This document shows, piece after piece, positions 16,701-25,484 of a DNA stretch of 64,000 bases. The position numbers and the translations under genes were made by a program. Origin of the DNA: Bacteroidales bacterium (GTDB taxonomy: Bacteria; Bacteroidota; Bacteroidia; Bacteroidales; UBA932). The DNA lies in assembly GCA_017454905.1 (NCBI GenBank), contig JAFTCB010000038.1:1-64000 (forward strand), given 5' to 3'. Each line of letters starts with the position of its first letter. The first letter of the stretch is position 1. Under the pieces are notes generated by a model that worked only from the letters and a program-made list of their open reading frames with translations, was not told where the DNA came from and made no database searches.

Positions 16701-16912
16701 CGAGAACAAAAACCGACCGATGCCGGCAGGCAGCAGCCGCTGGCGGGCGTGTCCACCCCCGGACACGGGTAGGGGGCGGGGCCCGCAAGATACGAGTTCC
16801 GCGTCAGCGGGACGAAGGAGATTGTGGGAGGGGCCGGAGTGCAGCCGCGTGCAACGCGGCGAACGAAGTTCCGCCAGCGGCTGACTGCCCGACGGCTCGG
16901 CAACTTGAGTTC
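16701..16912. ncRNA. GC-rich structured intergenic element (candidate RNA or repeat)
   Basis: Between two AT-rich gene ends lies about 200 bp of very GC-rich sequence with several hairpins: CGTGTCC/GGACACG (16748-16754/16761-16767), GCCGCGT/ACGCGGC (16844-16850/16854-16860) and a TTCCGC/GCGGGA pair near 16798-16811. No plausible gene or ribosome site is present. It resembles a conserved structured intergenic element more than random spacer. Which strand, if any, is transcribed is unknown. It could equally be a DNA-level repeat family. Confidence 0.4.
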
Positions 16913-16913
16913 G

Positions 16914-16956
16914 AAAAAAAGGGCGACTTTCAGGCTTTCAACCTGTCAGCCACCCT
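16914..16956 (-). terminator. Terminator of the fimbrial operon
   Basis: Arms at 16942-16956 and 16921-16934 pair over about 13 positions with two mismatches when read leftward, followed by a run of seven T (A on the + strand, 16914-16920). It lies 10 nt past the stop of the tip gene. Confidence 0.75.
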
Positions 16957-16966
16957 CTTAATCTTT

Positions 16967-19900
16967 TTAGAGATATTCTCCATTAAAAATAATACCTTGG
17001 TTATATGATCCTGTAAACCCAGATATAGACACAGATGTTGTATTTGCGATTGTTTTTAATTCCACACCTGACTTAATCTGAGTATAAGGGCATGTTTTCA
17101 AAACTTCCATCATACTGGTGGTCCAGGTTGTATAAGAAGAGTTCCCATATTTATACCGGGAAAGATAACTTGCACTAAAATTTGACAAAGGGAAAGAGGA
17201 CGAATAACCTGTCACAGAGTAATCAGATGAATATGAACTAGTTCTGTATAAATCCACATTTTGCAACATTGGCCAGTATCCCGTTCCCTGATCAAAGAGC
17301 TTGATCATTTCCTGACGCTGAGAGCGGGTCAGGGAGGAGCCCATCGCATACAGGTACTTGATGACCTTTCTCGGAAGAGGATACACCTTGGCCGTTGCCG
17401 CTCCGGATCTGGCAGTCACGAAATACGAACAGCTGATGACCTCGTAGGTCGGACGGAAAACCGAAGACACCGAACAACTCCGGCCGTCATGCTTGTTGCG
17501 GACCGTCGCCGTCACCGTCTGGTCCCCATACGGAACCAGCAACCCCCCGGGGACGGGTTCGCCGCGGGAATCCGCCACCACCTGGTCCACTTCCTTATAC
17601 TCCCACACAATGCAGCCGCCGCTCCCGGAATCCGCCTCATCCACCCGGCAGGAAATCACCGGGCCGAAAGACTCTCCATGCGAACTCGTCCAAGTCTTCG
17701 CATTGCCGGCCCGGCTCCAGGAGATATTGCCCGCATCCGCATTCGGATATGCATACGGAATCGAAACCCCGAAAGCAAAAGAATCCGTCAACTGGTCGTG
17801 CGGTTGATCGCCGGACCAGCCGCTAGGTTCATAATAATACCCCACGCCGAAGGTCCCGTCTGAACGCAGCGTAGAGCCATGCCATCCGGACAGGCTCCTT
17901 ACATCCCCCAGCGCGGGTCTGGTCAACTTCCCGGAAATGCGGCAACCGGCAGAATTTTCCGGATACAGCGAAGGCAAGGCCGGATTGTAAACATAAATGT
18001 ATCCCAGAGAGAAACCGCTCTCCCGGATTGTCGGGCGCCCGCTGCCGGGCCCTCCTACGATGCCATAATCCAGGTCCTCGACATTCCCGCCGGACCAGGT
18101 CGTTTTGGCCAACCACATCCGCCCGGAGGAATAATCCACACCGATGCAATCCCTCAACTCCGGTTTCCCCTGGCAACTGATCGCCGGACGCATGAAGTTG
18201 TTCCAGCAGTCTCCGTCAAACCAGTCCGGAGGCATCAGCGTCGCTCCGTCCGCCGTATAATACCCGACCCCGACATCCTGCTCATCACCGTCGAACGGAA
18301 GCCAGACAGAGGAGCGCGTGGCCTTCAGAACCGGCTTATAGACAGCAAACTGCAACGTGACAGGATCATTATTGAAAGCATCTGTCGAGGCAAAAGTCAC
18401 CGCAGCACTGCCCTCCCCGGTACCATACAGATTCACGGTACTGCCGCTGCGCCAGCCGCCATCCACGGCTCCCAGAGTGGGGGTATTGTTCCAATTCGCC
18501 CCGTTTCCGTAATAATAAACATCTCCGGTCATACCCGTCACATTTGCAGACATTTTCTGGCCCAGATACATCGCCCCGCCAGAGATGGAGGCGACAATGT
18601 CATCCGCCAGGCGGATGACGAAATAACGCCATTCCCCACCGGGAAGCAGTCGGACGCTGAACGTCCCCTCTTCTCCGATATGGGCATTGAAACTGGCGGC
18701 ATCCGTCACGGTGAATGTCAAACGGCCGCTCCGGCTGTCATAGTCCGGGCTGATTCCCCGGGTGGCCAGCCATGCGGATTCATCCGTCCCGGATGCATAG
18801 AACGCTCCCGTAAAAGCATATTCCATGATACCGGCCGGAGAGAAAGCATCCTGGGCATCCGGCGAGACAAACGGGCACCCAGCCAAGGCATTATCCGCCC
18901 CCATTTCTCCCGAGGGATTGGCATAAAGGTAGAAAGCCCCGGCCCGGTTTTTCCGGACAACAACCTGCTGATTGTCTGGCAACAGCGTCTGGTAAGCAGC
19001 ATCCGCTGTCAGACAGAACAGGCGCTGGTCCGTCCAGCCCTCCACCCCGATGCTCCAGTCAGGATGGAAAAGCGAACCGGCCCGGAAGGTCAAGTGGATC
19101 TGGTACTCCCGGCCCCGTTCCAGATCGAAATTGGTACAATTGTCCGCCCCCAGGTAGAAGCGATAGGTCACATCTCCGCCATAACCGCCCTGCGCCGGAT
19201 CCAGCCGGCCCGCGAATTCCACATAGGTCAGATATGGAACCGCTGCTGCATGGCCGCTGCCAACCAGCATCTCCGGTATCTTTTCCCGGTTGTCCGTATT
19301 GGTAGGGAGCAGAGTACCCTGCAGGTTTTCGGGGACATAGAAACTGTACACGGCCACAGAGGCATTGGATGCCGCCATGTCCGGATCGAAATCGCTTTCC
19401 GTCAGGATATCCTGCGCTTCTTGTGCCTTCTGGCCGGCATCGGAGAAGGGCTGGAGCCGCCCGTTCGCCTGCCGGAGATAGAGCTTCCGGTTAACGAACG
19501 CCTGCGGATTCGATCCGCTCCCGTCCAGCCGGGAATGGTCGATCCGGACCGTCACCTTGCTGAACAGCCTCTTGCAGTTCTCCGCCCCAGGGATACCTTC
19601 TCCGGCTTCCGCCTGCCGCACCACATCCACACCCTTGCTGATGTGCGCATAAGGGATGCCGTAGCGTGCAACTTCCGAGAATGTCTCGCGGCGATAGCCT
19701 GCATGCAGGTCTCCCCCGTCCAACCGGTACAGGAAGTCCTCCAATTGCCCTTCATCCGCCGGGAAAGCATCGCCCAGAGCATCCAGCAGGTGCACGGGAT
19801 CGCCGCTGCTTTTGCCGATGGCGTTCAAATTGCCCAGGATGTAAAAATCGCACTCCGTCAGCGGCGCCTGGATCCTGAGCGGAGAGGAATCCTGGGCATC

Positions 19901-20185
19901 CAGTTCCTCCTGCGTGAAAAAGCGGTACGAATCCAACTGCCCCGAGGCTGTCCGGTACACCAGCACCAGCGCCCCGGAACCGACCGCCTCCACGCCGTCC
20001 AGCACGGACGCCTTCGTTCCTTCCGGCGCAGCACCGATCCTGAGGGGGAGTTCAATCCGACCTGGCAATGCAGCCCTTTCTTGCAAGTCAATCCGTTCCT
20101 CCAGCACATCGGGGTTGCAGGACCAGACCGAGACAGAAAGCAGCAGCGCGAAACAGGCTTTCCACAAATCATTTCTTGCCTTCAT
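16967..20185 (-). CDS. DUF4906-type fimbrial tip / minor subunit lipoprotein
   Basis: A 1072-residue lipoprotein (lipobox SVWSC, Cys at about 24 from the ATG at 20185). Residues about 35-400 resemble the Mfa/Fim fold region found in minor fimbrial subunits (DFYILGNLNAIG, SKVTVRID, LYSFYVPENLQG-like SFYVPENLQGTLLP). The long C-terminal part has repeated Ig-like and BACON-like beta segments and fits the DUF4906 proteins that close type V fimbrial operons. It is 10 nt after the Mfa2-like gene and is the last gene before the operon terminator. It probably sits at the fimbrial tip and binds a ligand. The last about 100 codons are AT-richer and Ser/Tyr-rich, unlike the rest. Confidence 0.75.
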   Translation of the reverse strand: MKARNDLWKACFALLLSVSVWSCNPDVLEERIDLQERAALPGRIELPLRIGAAPEGTKASVLDGVEAVGSGALVLVYRTASGQLDSYRFFTQEELDAQDSSPLRIQAPLTECDFYILGNLNAIGKSSGDPVHLLDALGDAFPADEGQLEDFLYRLDGGDLHAGYRRETFSEVARYGIPYAHISKGVDVVRQAEAGEGIPGAENCKRLFSKVTVRIDHSRLDGSGSNPQAFVNRKLYLRQANGRLQPFSDAGQKAQEAQDILTESDFDPDMAASNASVAVYSFYVPENLQGTLLPTNTDNREKIPEMLVGSGHAAAVPYLTYVEFAGRLDPAQGGYGGDVTYRFYLGADNCTNFDLERGREYQIHLTFRAGSLFHPDWSIGVEGWTDQRLFCLTADAAYQTLLPDNQQVVVRKNRAGAFYLYANPSGEMGADNALAGCPFVSPDAQDAFSPAGIMEYAFTGAFYASGTDESAWLATRGISPDYDSRSGRLTFTVTDAASFNAHIGEEGTFSVRLLPGGEWRYFVIRLADDIVASISGGAMYLGQKMSANVTGMTGDVYYYGNGANWNNTPTLGAVDGGWRSGSTVNLYGTGEGSAAVTFASTDAFNNDPVTLQFAVYKPVLKATRSSVWLPFDGDEQDVGVGYYTADGATLMPPDWFDGDCWNNFMRPAISCQGKPELRDCIGVDYSSGRMWLAKTTWSGGNVEDLDYGIVGGPGSGRPTIRESGFSLGYIYVYNPALPSLYPENSAGCRISGKLTRPALGDVRSLSGWHGSTLRSDGTFGVGYYYEPSGWSGDQPHDQLTDSFAFGVSIPYAYPNADAGNISWSRAGNAKTWTSSHGESFGPVISCRVDEADSGSGGCIVWEYKEVDQVVADSRGEPVPGGLLVPYGDQTVTATVRNKHDGRSCSVSSVFRPTYEVISCSYFVTARSGAATAKVYPLPRKVIKYLYAMGSSLTRSQRQEMIKLFDQGTGYWPMLQNVDLYRTSSYSSDYSVTGYSSSFPLSNFSASYLSRYKYGNSSYTTWTTSMMEVLKTCPYTQIKSGVELKTIANTTSVSISGFTGSYNQGIIFNGEYL

Positions 20186-20195
20186 ATACTTCTGA

Positions 20196-21035
20196 TTAAA
20201 TATCAATATGGTTATAATCATCTTCCCGCTCCCATTCCTCCACGGTTACGGTCAGTTTAGCATTGACGAATCCGACCTTGACCTCAATGTCCTTCAGGTC
20301 CTCCGCCGTCCAGTCGTAGCCTTGCTGTTCAAAGGCTTTACCCAGGTCGATCACGTATTCCGCCGGCACGTCAGCGCCTCCGTCGCCGTCCGGGCGGAAG
20401 ACCTCCAGCTGCATGTTGTTGCTGCGCTGACGGGGCAAAATGCATTTCCATTCCCCTACCGCATCCGGTCCAACGACCGGACAGTAAGGCCCGGGAACAG
20501 GCTCCAGCGTATAGATGTTCATGCCCGCGCACTCCGCCAGCAGGCGGAAACGCCAGGGGTATCCATCCGGTGCTGTCGGGCTGCCGTCAAAAAGGAATTT
20601 CACCAGACAATACTGCTTGTGCGGGACAGCATCCACGACATACTCGTCCTGTTCTGCAGAGAAACTGGTACCGAATGCCCAGACGGGACCGGCCTGGCAG
20701 CCCTTCCGTACGGACAGGATCTCATCCTCAACCTGGCTGTTCTCTACACCGGCCAAGACGGCCGCCCGGGCATACTTCCGGGGACACGCCTGTTCGTATC
20801 CGCCCCGGACATAGGAGAGGAAACTGATGGTCTCCCGGCGGATCAGGGCGTCTGCCGCAAAGGAAACCATCCCTTCGGTCATGCCCTGCTGCATGAAACG
20901 GTCCGTCAAGACGGTGACATAGACCGGGCATTCCGCCCGGTCTTCCTTGATAGTACACGACCACGGACCGGAGAGGAGGATGAGCGGCAGGACAGCCTTC
21001 GCAAATCCGATTCTCCTGTTATCCATAGGCCGCAT
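20196..21035 (-). CDS. Mfa2/FimB-family fimbrial anchor lipoprotein
   Basis: A 279-residue lipoprotein (lipobox SGPWSC). The pattern of Mfa2/FimB proteins is visible: a short acidic segment after the Cys, a central FLFDGSPTAP-type region, and a C-terminal strand with LTVTVEEWE. In Porphyromonas gingivalis Mfa2 and FimB cap the base of the fimbria in the outer membrane and limit its length. The start codon overlaps the stop of the Mfa1-like gene by one base (TGATG), so the two are translationally coupled; an ATG 9 nt downstream is an alternative. The tip gene follows. Confidence 0.85.
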   Translation of the reverse strand: MRPMDNRRIGFAKAVLPLILLSGPWSCTIKEDRAECPVYVTVLTDRFMQQGMTEGMVSFAADALIRRETISFLSYVRGGYEQACPRKYARAAVLAGVENSQVEDEILSVRKGCQAGPVWAFGTSFSAEQDEYVVDAVPHKQYCLVKFLFDGSPTAPDGYPWRFRLLAECAGMNIYTLEPVPGPYCPVVGPDAVGEWKCILPRQRSNNMQLEVFRPDGDGGADVPAEYVIDLGKAFEQQGYDWTAEDLKDIEVKVGFVNAKLTVTVEEWEREDDYNHIDI

Positions 21036-22129
21036 CAGATATCTTGATCATAACTGCCCCCGTCCTCCCAGGAATGTACGGTGATGACCGGCGTCACGTC
21101 GCTGAACTTCACCGGCTTATTCGGGTCGAGGGAGCCCGGGCGGCGGATCGTCAGGTTCACCTTGTACTGCTTGTTGGATTCCAGTCCGCCTTCGATGGGC
21201 ACGGGATAATAGTACTTGACCCATTCGTGTCCGTTGTTCAGCGAGGCTTCCAGCACCAGCAGGGTCGCACGCGGGCACCAGGTGGCGTCTTCATTGACGG
21301 CACAGTCGTTCGGATAGGCATAGAAAGTGTGCGCCGTGCGGTCTGCCTCATCATAGAGGACGACCTTGGGCGTCACCTTGTCATAGATCAGGTCTCCCTT
21401 CGGGGAAGCGGTCTCCTCCCCCATCCGGGCATACCAGAGTTCCTGGGGCAGGTCGGCAGGAACCGGCGTCTCGCCGAAATTGATCTGCGCCGGGACATTG
21501 ATCAGATAGCAGTCTTCAACCCGGAATGCTCCGCTCTTGCGATATGCCGGCGCATAGAAACCGTTGGTCACGGATTCCAAGACGACGGATGCAGCCAGCC
21601 TGTGGACATCAATCTGGATATCCGTTTCTCCCTCGCGCAAGGTCTGGGCACCGGTCGTTCCGATCATCAGCAGTTTGTCCTTGCGGGCATCTTTCAGCTC
21701 GTGCTTCAACGCAAGGAATTCAGCCTTTGTCGCCACGGCATCCGCACCGGACGTCCGGTCGGCAGCGTCATTGACGACGGCCCAGATTTCCCGTTCTCCC
21801 GTGGAGCACTTGACCTGAAGCCCATCAAAAGTGCCATCCGTCTCATTCAACTCCGTCGGAAATCCTGCTGAAACGGCCACCTCCAGGTTGCCGGCATCCG
21901 CACCGCTTCCCGCCCGGAACACAAAGATCTGCACATTACGGATCGTCTGTTCACTGGTCGCACTTTGGGCCGCTACCTTCGTACCGGGACGACCGAGGTG
22001 CACATTGAGCAAGACCTCCCCCTCGCCGGGTCGGGCTTGGTCATCAGAACGGCCGATTTTGTTGCAGGAGCCGGCCAGAAGCACTCCGCCTGCAGCGCAG
22101 AGCGCTGCAATAATCATTTTTGTTTTCAT
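21035..22129 (-). CDS. Mfa1/FimA-family major fimbrial subunit
   Basis: A 364-residue lipoprotein precursor (lipobox LLAGSC, start MKTKMIIAA at 22129). Features of type V pilins are present: an N-terminal domain with NVQIFVFRAGSG and EIWAVVNDAAD, and a C-terminal domain with the motif TFYAYPNDC, KYYYPVPIEGGLESNKQYKVNLTI split over strands, then VITVHSWEDG. In this class the lipidated N-terminal strand is removed by an arginine-specific protease so that subunits polymerise by strand exchange. It lies in order after the DUF3868 protein gene (25 nt) and before the anchor gene. Confidence 0.88.
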   Translation of the reverse strand: MKTKMIIAALCAAGGVLLAGSCNKIGRSDDQARPGEGEVLLNVHLGRPGTKVAAQSATSEQTIRNVQIFVFRAGSGADAGNLEVAVSAGFPTELNETDGTFDGLQVKCSTGEREIWAVVNDAADRTSGADAVATKAEFLALKHELKDARKDKLLMIGTTGAQTLREGETDIQIDVHRLAASVVLESVTNGFYAPAYRKSGAFRVEDCYLINVPAQINFGETPVPADLPQELWYARMGEETASPKGDLIYDKVTPKVVLYDEADRTAHTFYAYPNDCAVNEDATWCPRATLLVLEASLNNGHEWVKYYYPVPIEGGLESNKQYKVNLTIRRPGSLDPNKPVKFSDVTPVITVHSWEDGGSYDQDI

Positions 22130-22154
22130 TGTAAAGTAAAGATTGAGTTTGTTT

Positions 22155-24149
22155 TCAGTACACCTCATCCGGCTCTTTATGAAGATCGTATTTCCGGATC
22201 AAGGCGGAGATTTCCGGATCCAGGTTGCCCCGGCTCACGTAGGATCTATCCTGCCCGCATGCGTCCAGATAGTGCTGGACGGCATTCTGTTCATCCCCTG
22301 CCCGGGCATGGAGCAGGGCCAGCATATAGTTGACCGGGGCCGTCCGGGGCTGGCTGTCCAGGATGGCCATCGCGGAGGCATTCCGGTCCAGGGCCACATA
22401 CGCGACGGCGGTATTGTAATCCTGATACGGCGCCAGCCAGGTCAGGGCCTGCTCGTAATCATGGTCCCGGATGGCCTCGACGCCACGCATATAGGCGCTG
22501 TCCAGTTCCGTCGTATGCACCGTATCCTTGATCATCCCGCGCCGGCTCAGGGCGAAATTGAAGCGAACGGTCCGCAAGCGGGGATAATAGCGTTCCGTGA
22601 GGTACTTGTACCAGGACTCGCTCCGCATCCGCTTTTCCCGCTCGTCGGCATCCGGCAGCTGCGCCATCCGGAAATAGTCCGCTTTCTGCGATTCGGTCAG
22701 CAGGCTGTCCGTCCGGACGAAATCGTCCAGGGCCAGCCAGTTTTCCCCGCCGCTGCGGGACAGGAAGCGGATGTCCGCCGAAGCCCTCCCGGAACCGTGG
22801 ATACTCTCCCGGCCGTCCACACCGACGGAGATGAAGGCACCGTCTTCCCGCCGCACGGAATCCCGGACATACTGGATGTACCGGTTGAAATAGTCCGCAG
22901 CCGCGCGGGAACGCTTGAAAGTCAAAGCATTGTTGGAAGAGACCGTCCCTTCGGGAGAAGCGAAGGCTGCGATGGTAATGCTATCCAGTTCGTAGGTCTC
23001 GTTGAGCAGCAGGTTGCGCAGATTCTCCTTGATGAAACGGATCTCGCGGGCATTCGAGCCCAGGCGTTCCTCGATGTCGGCGCGCCCGGTGCGGAAGTCG
23101 ATGTTGCCGGTGGCGGTCGTCTCCAGGTTGCGCGAGAGGATGACCGTCCTGTAGCGGGGCGTCCCGTCCACGAAGGCGGCAACGGAAGAGATATAGAAGG
23201 TCAGGGCGTCCGATTGCGGGATCGTGTAGAGGCGGCGGTCCTGCTCGTAGATTTCCCCGCAGAGCTTGATATCCGCCCGGCGGAGCCTGGGGCGGGTGGT
23301 GATCGTCTGCACATAGTTGTAGATCAGTTCTCCCCCCTGCCCGACGATCACGGTATCCAGGCGGATGCCGTCCGTCAGGAGCGGCGCCTTGATGTATTTG
23401 CGGAACATCCGCTCACGGTTTGCCTTCCGCCACTCGTTCCTGTGGCGCAGGAATTTGTTGGTATAGTGCTCGACCGCTTCCTGCTCCGAAACCCCGAAAT
23501 AACTGGCGAAAACCTCGTCGGAGACAAAGGTCGTATCCGTTTTGAGGGCATAGACCTGCGGAATGTTCCGCTCCAGGAAGATCTCCAGGTTACGCAGGTC
23601 CACGAATGCCAGCGTATCCGTGACGATCTTGCCCAGGAACTTGGCATACTGCTCATAGCCGCGCAACTGCGCCTTCCGGTATTCCGCTCCCGTAATGACC
23701 ACATCCTCCAGGCGGAGGCTGTCCTCCAGCACGAACAGGTCCGGGTGCAGGCGGAGCTGCCAGCGGGAATCCTGCATCTGGCCGGGCACGACGACCTGGA
23801 ACTCCAGGTCGATCCGGCCGTGGCGTTCCGCGACGTTGCGGAAGCGCGCCGTGACCATGGCTGCATCGAGCAGTTCGGTCGCCACCATCTCCCCCGTCTG
23901 CTCGTCCCGGACCGCCTGCATGATGATCATTTCCCGGCCGTCGAGGTCGGTCACCCGCAGCGTGTCCCGCCGGGGCGCCGTGCCGACCCGGACGGCGGGA
24001 GGAGCCTCCATCCGGGCAGGAAGGCGCAAGGCTGCGGCCGTATGCTCGCGCTGCACGGTCTGGAGTTTCCGCCGGCTCGCGCAGGAGCCGGAAAGGACCA
24101 GGATGCCCAGCAGCAGGAGCACCGCCAATCTGTTCAACGTTCTTCCCAT
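22155..24149 (-). CDS. DUF3868/OmpA-like fimbrial assembly lipoprotein
   Basis: A 664-residue lipoprotein (lipobox LSGSC). The N-terminal half has beta-rich segments like the DUF3868 family (HGRIDLEFQVVVPGQ, RLEDVVITGAEY). At about 330-430 comes an OmpA-like peptidoglycan-binding domain, with IDFRTGRADIEE, AAFASPEGTVSSN and KRSRAAADYFN. The C-terminal about 120 residues are TPR-like helices (YEQALTWLAPYQDYNTAVAYVAL). Proteins of this layout sit beside the pilin gene in most Bacteroidales fimbrial operons and are thought to anchor the assembly in the outer membrane. It starts 3 nt after the DUF3575 gene. Confidence 0.8.
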   Translation of the reverse strand: MGRTLNRLAVLLLLGILVLSGSCASRRKLQTVQREHTAAALRLPARMEAPPAVRVGTAPRRDTLRVTDLDGREMIIMQAVRDEQTGEMVATELLDAAMVTARFRNVAERHGRIDLEFQVVVPGQMQDSRWQLRLHPDLFVLEDSLRLEDVVITGAEYRKAQLRGYEQYAKFLGKIVTDTLAFVDLRNLEIFLERNIPQVYALKTDTTFVSDEVFASYFGVSEQEAVEHYTNKFLRHRNEWRKANRERMFRKYIKAPLLTDGIRLDTVIVGQGGELIYNYVQTITTRPRLRRADIKLCGEIYEQDRRLYTIPQSDALTFYISSVAAFVDGTPRYRTVILSRNLETTATGNIDFRTGRADIEERLGSNAREIRFIKENLRNLLLNETYELDSITIAAFASPEGTVSSNNALTFKRSRAAADYFNRYIQYVRDSVRREDGAFISVGVDGRESIHGSGRASADIRFLSRSGGENWLALDDFVRTDSLLTESQKADYFRMAQLPDADEREKRMRSESWYKYLTERYYPRLRTVRFNFALSRRGMIKDTVHTTELDSAYMRGVEAIRDHDYEQALTWLAPYQDYNTAVAYVALDRNASAMAILDSQPRTAPVNYMLALLHARAGDEQNAVQHYLDACGQDRSYVSRGNLDPEISALIRKYDLHKEPDEVY

Positions 24150-24152
24150 GAT

Positions 24153-24827
24153 TCAGAATACCAGTTCCAAGGCCACCCGGAGTTCGTCCGGCAGGAAAAA
24201 AGCTTTGGTGCCTTCGCCGGTCCGCTTGCCGCAATACGGGCAGGCGTAGGTGACATAGCGGGTCATGCCGCCCCAGAATCCGAGCCCGAAATCCACATTG
24301 AGCCAACGGTTTACATGTACGCTGTAGCCGCCGGATGCACCGATGCCATACGCATTCCCCTCCTCCGTCTCCGGCGAGAAGATCCCGCCCCGGTTGTACT
24401 CCTGGAATTGCATCCGCGAGCCCAGCCACCAGCCGGAATAAGTATACCAGGGCCACCAGCGCACGCCCAGATAATAGGTTTGCTGGCGCGCCTCGAACTG
24501 CGATTCCTGCCGGTGCAGCCAGGTCCAGTTGTTATACCGGGCCCCGCCCAGCAGGGTCCAGGACCGGTGGATGGAATACTGCAGCTCGGCATTGAGGGTG
24601 CCAAGGAAAAGATAATCCGCCAGATTCTGCGAGAAAGCGAAACGCGCCTGCCGCTCCAGGGACTCCGGGTCGAAACGGGCATCCGGGCGTTCCTGCGCCA
24701 GGCCGGACAGCGATGCCAGGCAAAGCAAGGCGCAAAGCAGGAATAAAAGAGGCTCGGGCGAAGCCGCAGGAGTGAGGCCGTGGCCGGCTCCGCCCGTTCC
24801 TCTCCCGAAGCAGGATCTACATCTCAT
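24153..24827 (-). CDS. DUF3575 outer-membrane barrel of the fimbrial operon
   Basis: About 224 residues from the ATG at 24827. A signal peptide ends near SLSGLAQ (about residue 45), after an unusually long N-region, so the true start could be later. The mature part is a beta-barrel-like sequence with WTLLGGARYNNWTW, YYLGVRWWPWYTY and GFWGGMTRY, and ends in ALELVF. This matches the DUF3575 family, the first gene of Bacteroidales Mfa/Fim-like operons. It includes two CPYCG-like cysteines (ACPYCGKRTG), unusual for a barrel. The start overlaps the stop of ssb by 11 nt, so I see no separate promoter for the operon. Confidence 0.75.
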   Translation of the reverse strand: MRCRSCFGRGTGGAGHGLTPAASPEPLLFLLCALLCLASLSGLAQERPDARFDPESLERQARFAFSQNLADYLFLGTLNAELQYSIHRSWTLLGGARYNNWTWLHRQESQFEARQQTYYLGVRWWPWYTYSGWWLGSRMQFQEYNRGGIFSPETEEGNAYGIGASGGYSVHVNRWLNVDFGLGFWGGMTRYVTYACPYCGKRTGEGTKAFFLPDELRVALELVF

Positions 24828-25164
24828 ACTGCATCGGATCAGGGTCATCGATAATCTGGATACGGGAGGCCAGGATGTCCGTTCCGACTCTGTCCACACC
24901 GTCGGTGCCGGTATATTTCTGGTAACGGATCCGGCCCGTCACATAGAGTTTGGTGCCCTTGGTGATCTGCTGGAGTCCCTGGATGTGCCTGCCTTCCCAA
25001 GCTACGACATTGTGCCAGCTTGTGTCGATCACGGCCGTCCCGTCCCGGTCTTTGTATGCGTAATTGGTCGCCAGGCCGATCCTGGCCATCCGGCTGTCGT
25101 CAAAAGTCTGCATCCTGATGCTTCCGACAACGCCGCGAAGTTCGATTCTGTTGAGTTGTTCCAT
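24817..25164 (-). CDS. ssb: Single-stranded DNA-binding protein, short form
   Basis: A 115-residue OB-fold protein starting at MEQLNRIEL. The segments ELRGVVGSI, TSWHNVVAWEG and LYVTGRIRYQKY are the strands of the SSB DNA-binding fold. The C-terminus ends DDPDPMQYEM and lacks the DDDIPF-type acidic tip by which housekeeping SSB recruits replication proteins, and the usual glycine-rich linker is absent. It may therefore be a secondary SSB rather than the main one. It precedes the fimbrial operon with an 11-nt overlap. Confidence 0.85.
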   Translation of the reverse strand: MEQLNRIELRGVVGSIRMQTFDDSRMARIGLATNYAYKDRDGTAVIDTSWHNVVAWEGRHIQGLQQITKGTKLYVTGRIRYQKYTGTDGVDRVGTDILASRIQIIDDPDPMQYEM

Positions 25165-25321
25165 GATTAAGTTATCTGTTAATATGTTCCGGGCCTCCGG
25201 CCGCGGCCCGGATCCCGATGCAAAGGAACGGGGTTTTGCGGACTCCGCGAGGGCCGGACGGCCGGCAGCGCGCAGAAAGATATGTTTTTTATCCTCCTGA
25301 GATCTTTCTTTGTGCGGACAC

Positions 25322-25347
25322 AAAAAAAACGTCGCCGGATTGCGACG
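25322..25347 (-). terminator. Leftward rho-independent terminator
   Basis: CGTCGC (25330-25335) and GCGACG (25342-25347) flank a 6-nt loop, followed when read leftward by eight T. No leftward gene ends within 480 bp, so it may stop read-through from the nucleotidase operon (ending at 25834) before it reaches ssb and the fimbrial genes. Confidence 0.6.
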
Positions 25348-25367
25348 GTTTCTGATCCCTTCATTTT

Positions 25368-25375
25368 TATTTTTG
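25368..25375 (+). promoter_or_regulatory. -7 box for the zinc-ribbon gene
   Basis: TATTTTTG fits the -7 consensus, with a leader of about 105 nt if the ATG at 25485 is used. The -33 element is not clear. Confidence 0.4.
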
Positions 25376-25484
25376 TGCAGAAATTTTTAATTGAAGGAAT
25401 AAGGATCTTGAAAAGTTGCAGATGTTTTTTTGCATTCCTTGGCGGAACGGGAGCGAATGCCCATCTTGCAAGAAAAAAACGATT

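Larger units (their letters stand above)
25165..25484. other. 320-bp divergent intergenic region
   Basis: This gap between ssb (leftward) and the zinc-ribbon gene (rightward) contains a GC-rich hairpin (GGGCC/GGCCC near 25189-25208), a terminator facing left (25322-25347) and a + strand -7 box (25368-25375). I find no clear promoter for ssb. Confidence 0.55.

Noticed and set aside
17879-20260. Long + strand frame of about 790 codons opposite the fimbrial tip gene
   Set aside because: Same reasoning: a reverse-complement shadow of a GC-rich gene, Pro/Arg/His-rich without motifs, and spanning the start of the tip gene.
22143-24746. Long + strand frame of about 870 codons opposite the DUF3868 and DUF3575 genes
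   Set aside because: It crosses two well-supported genes on the other strand and has no coding signature of its own.
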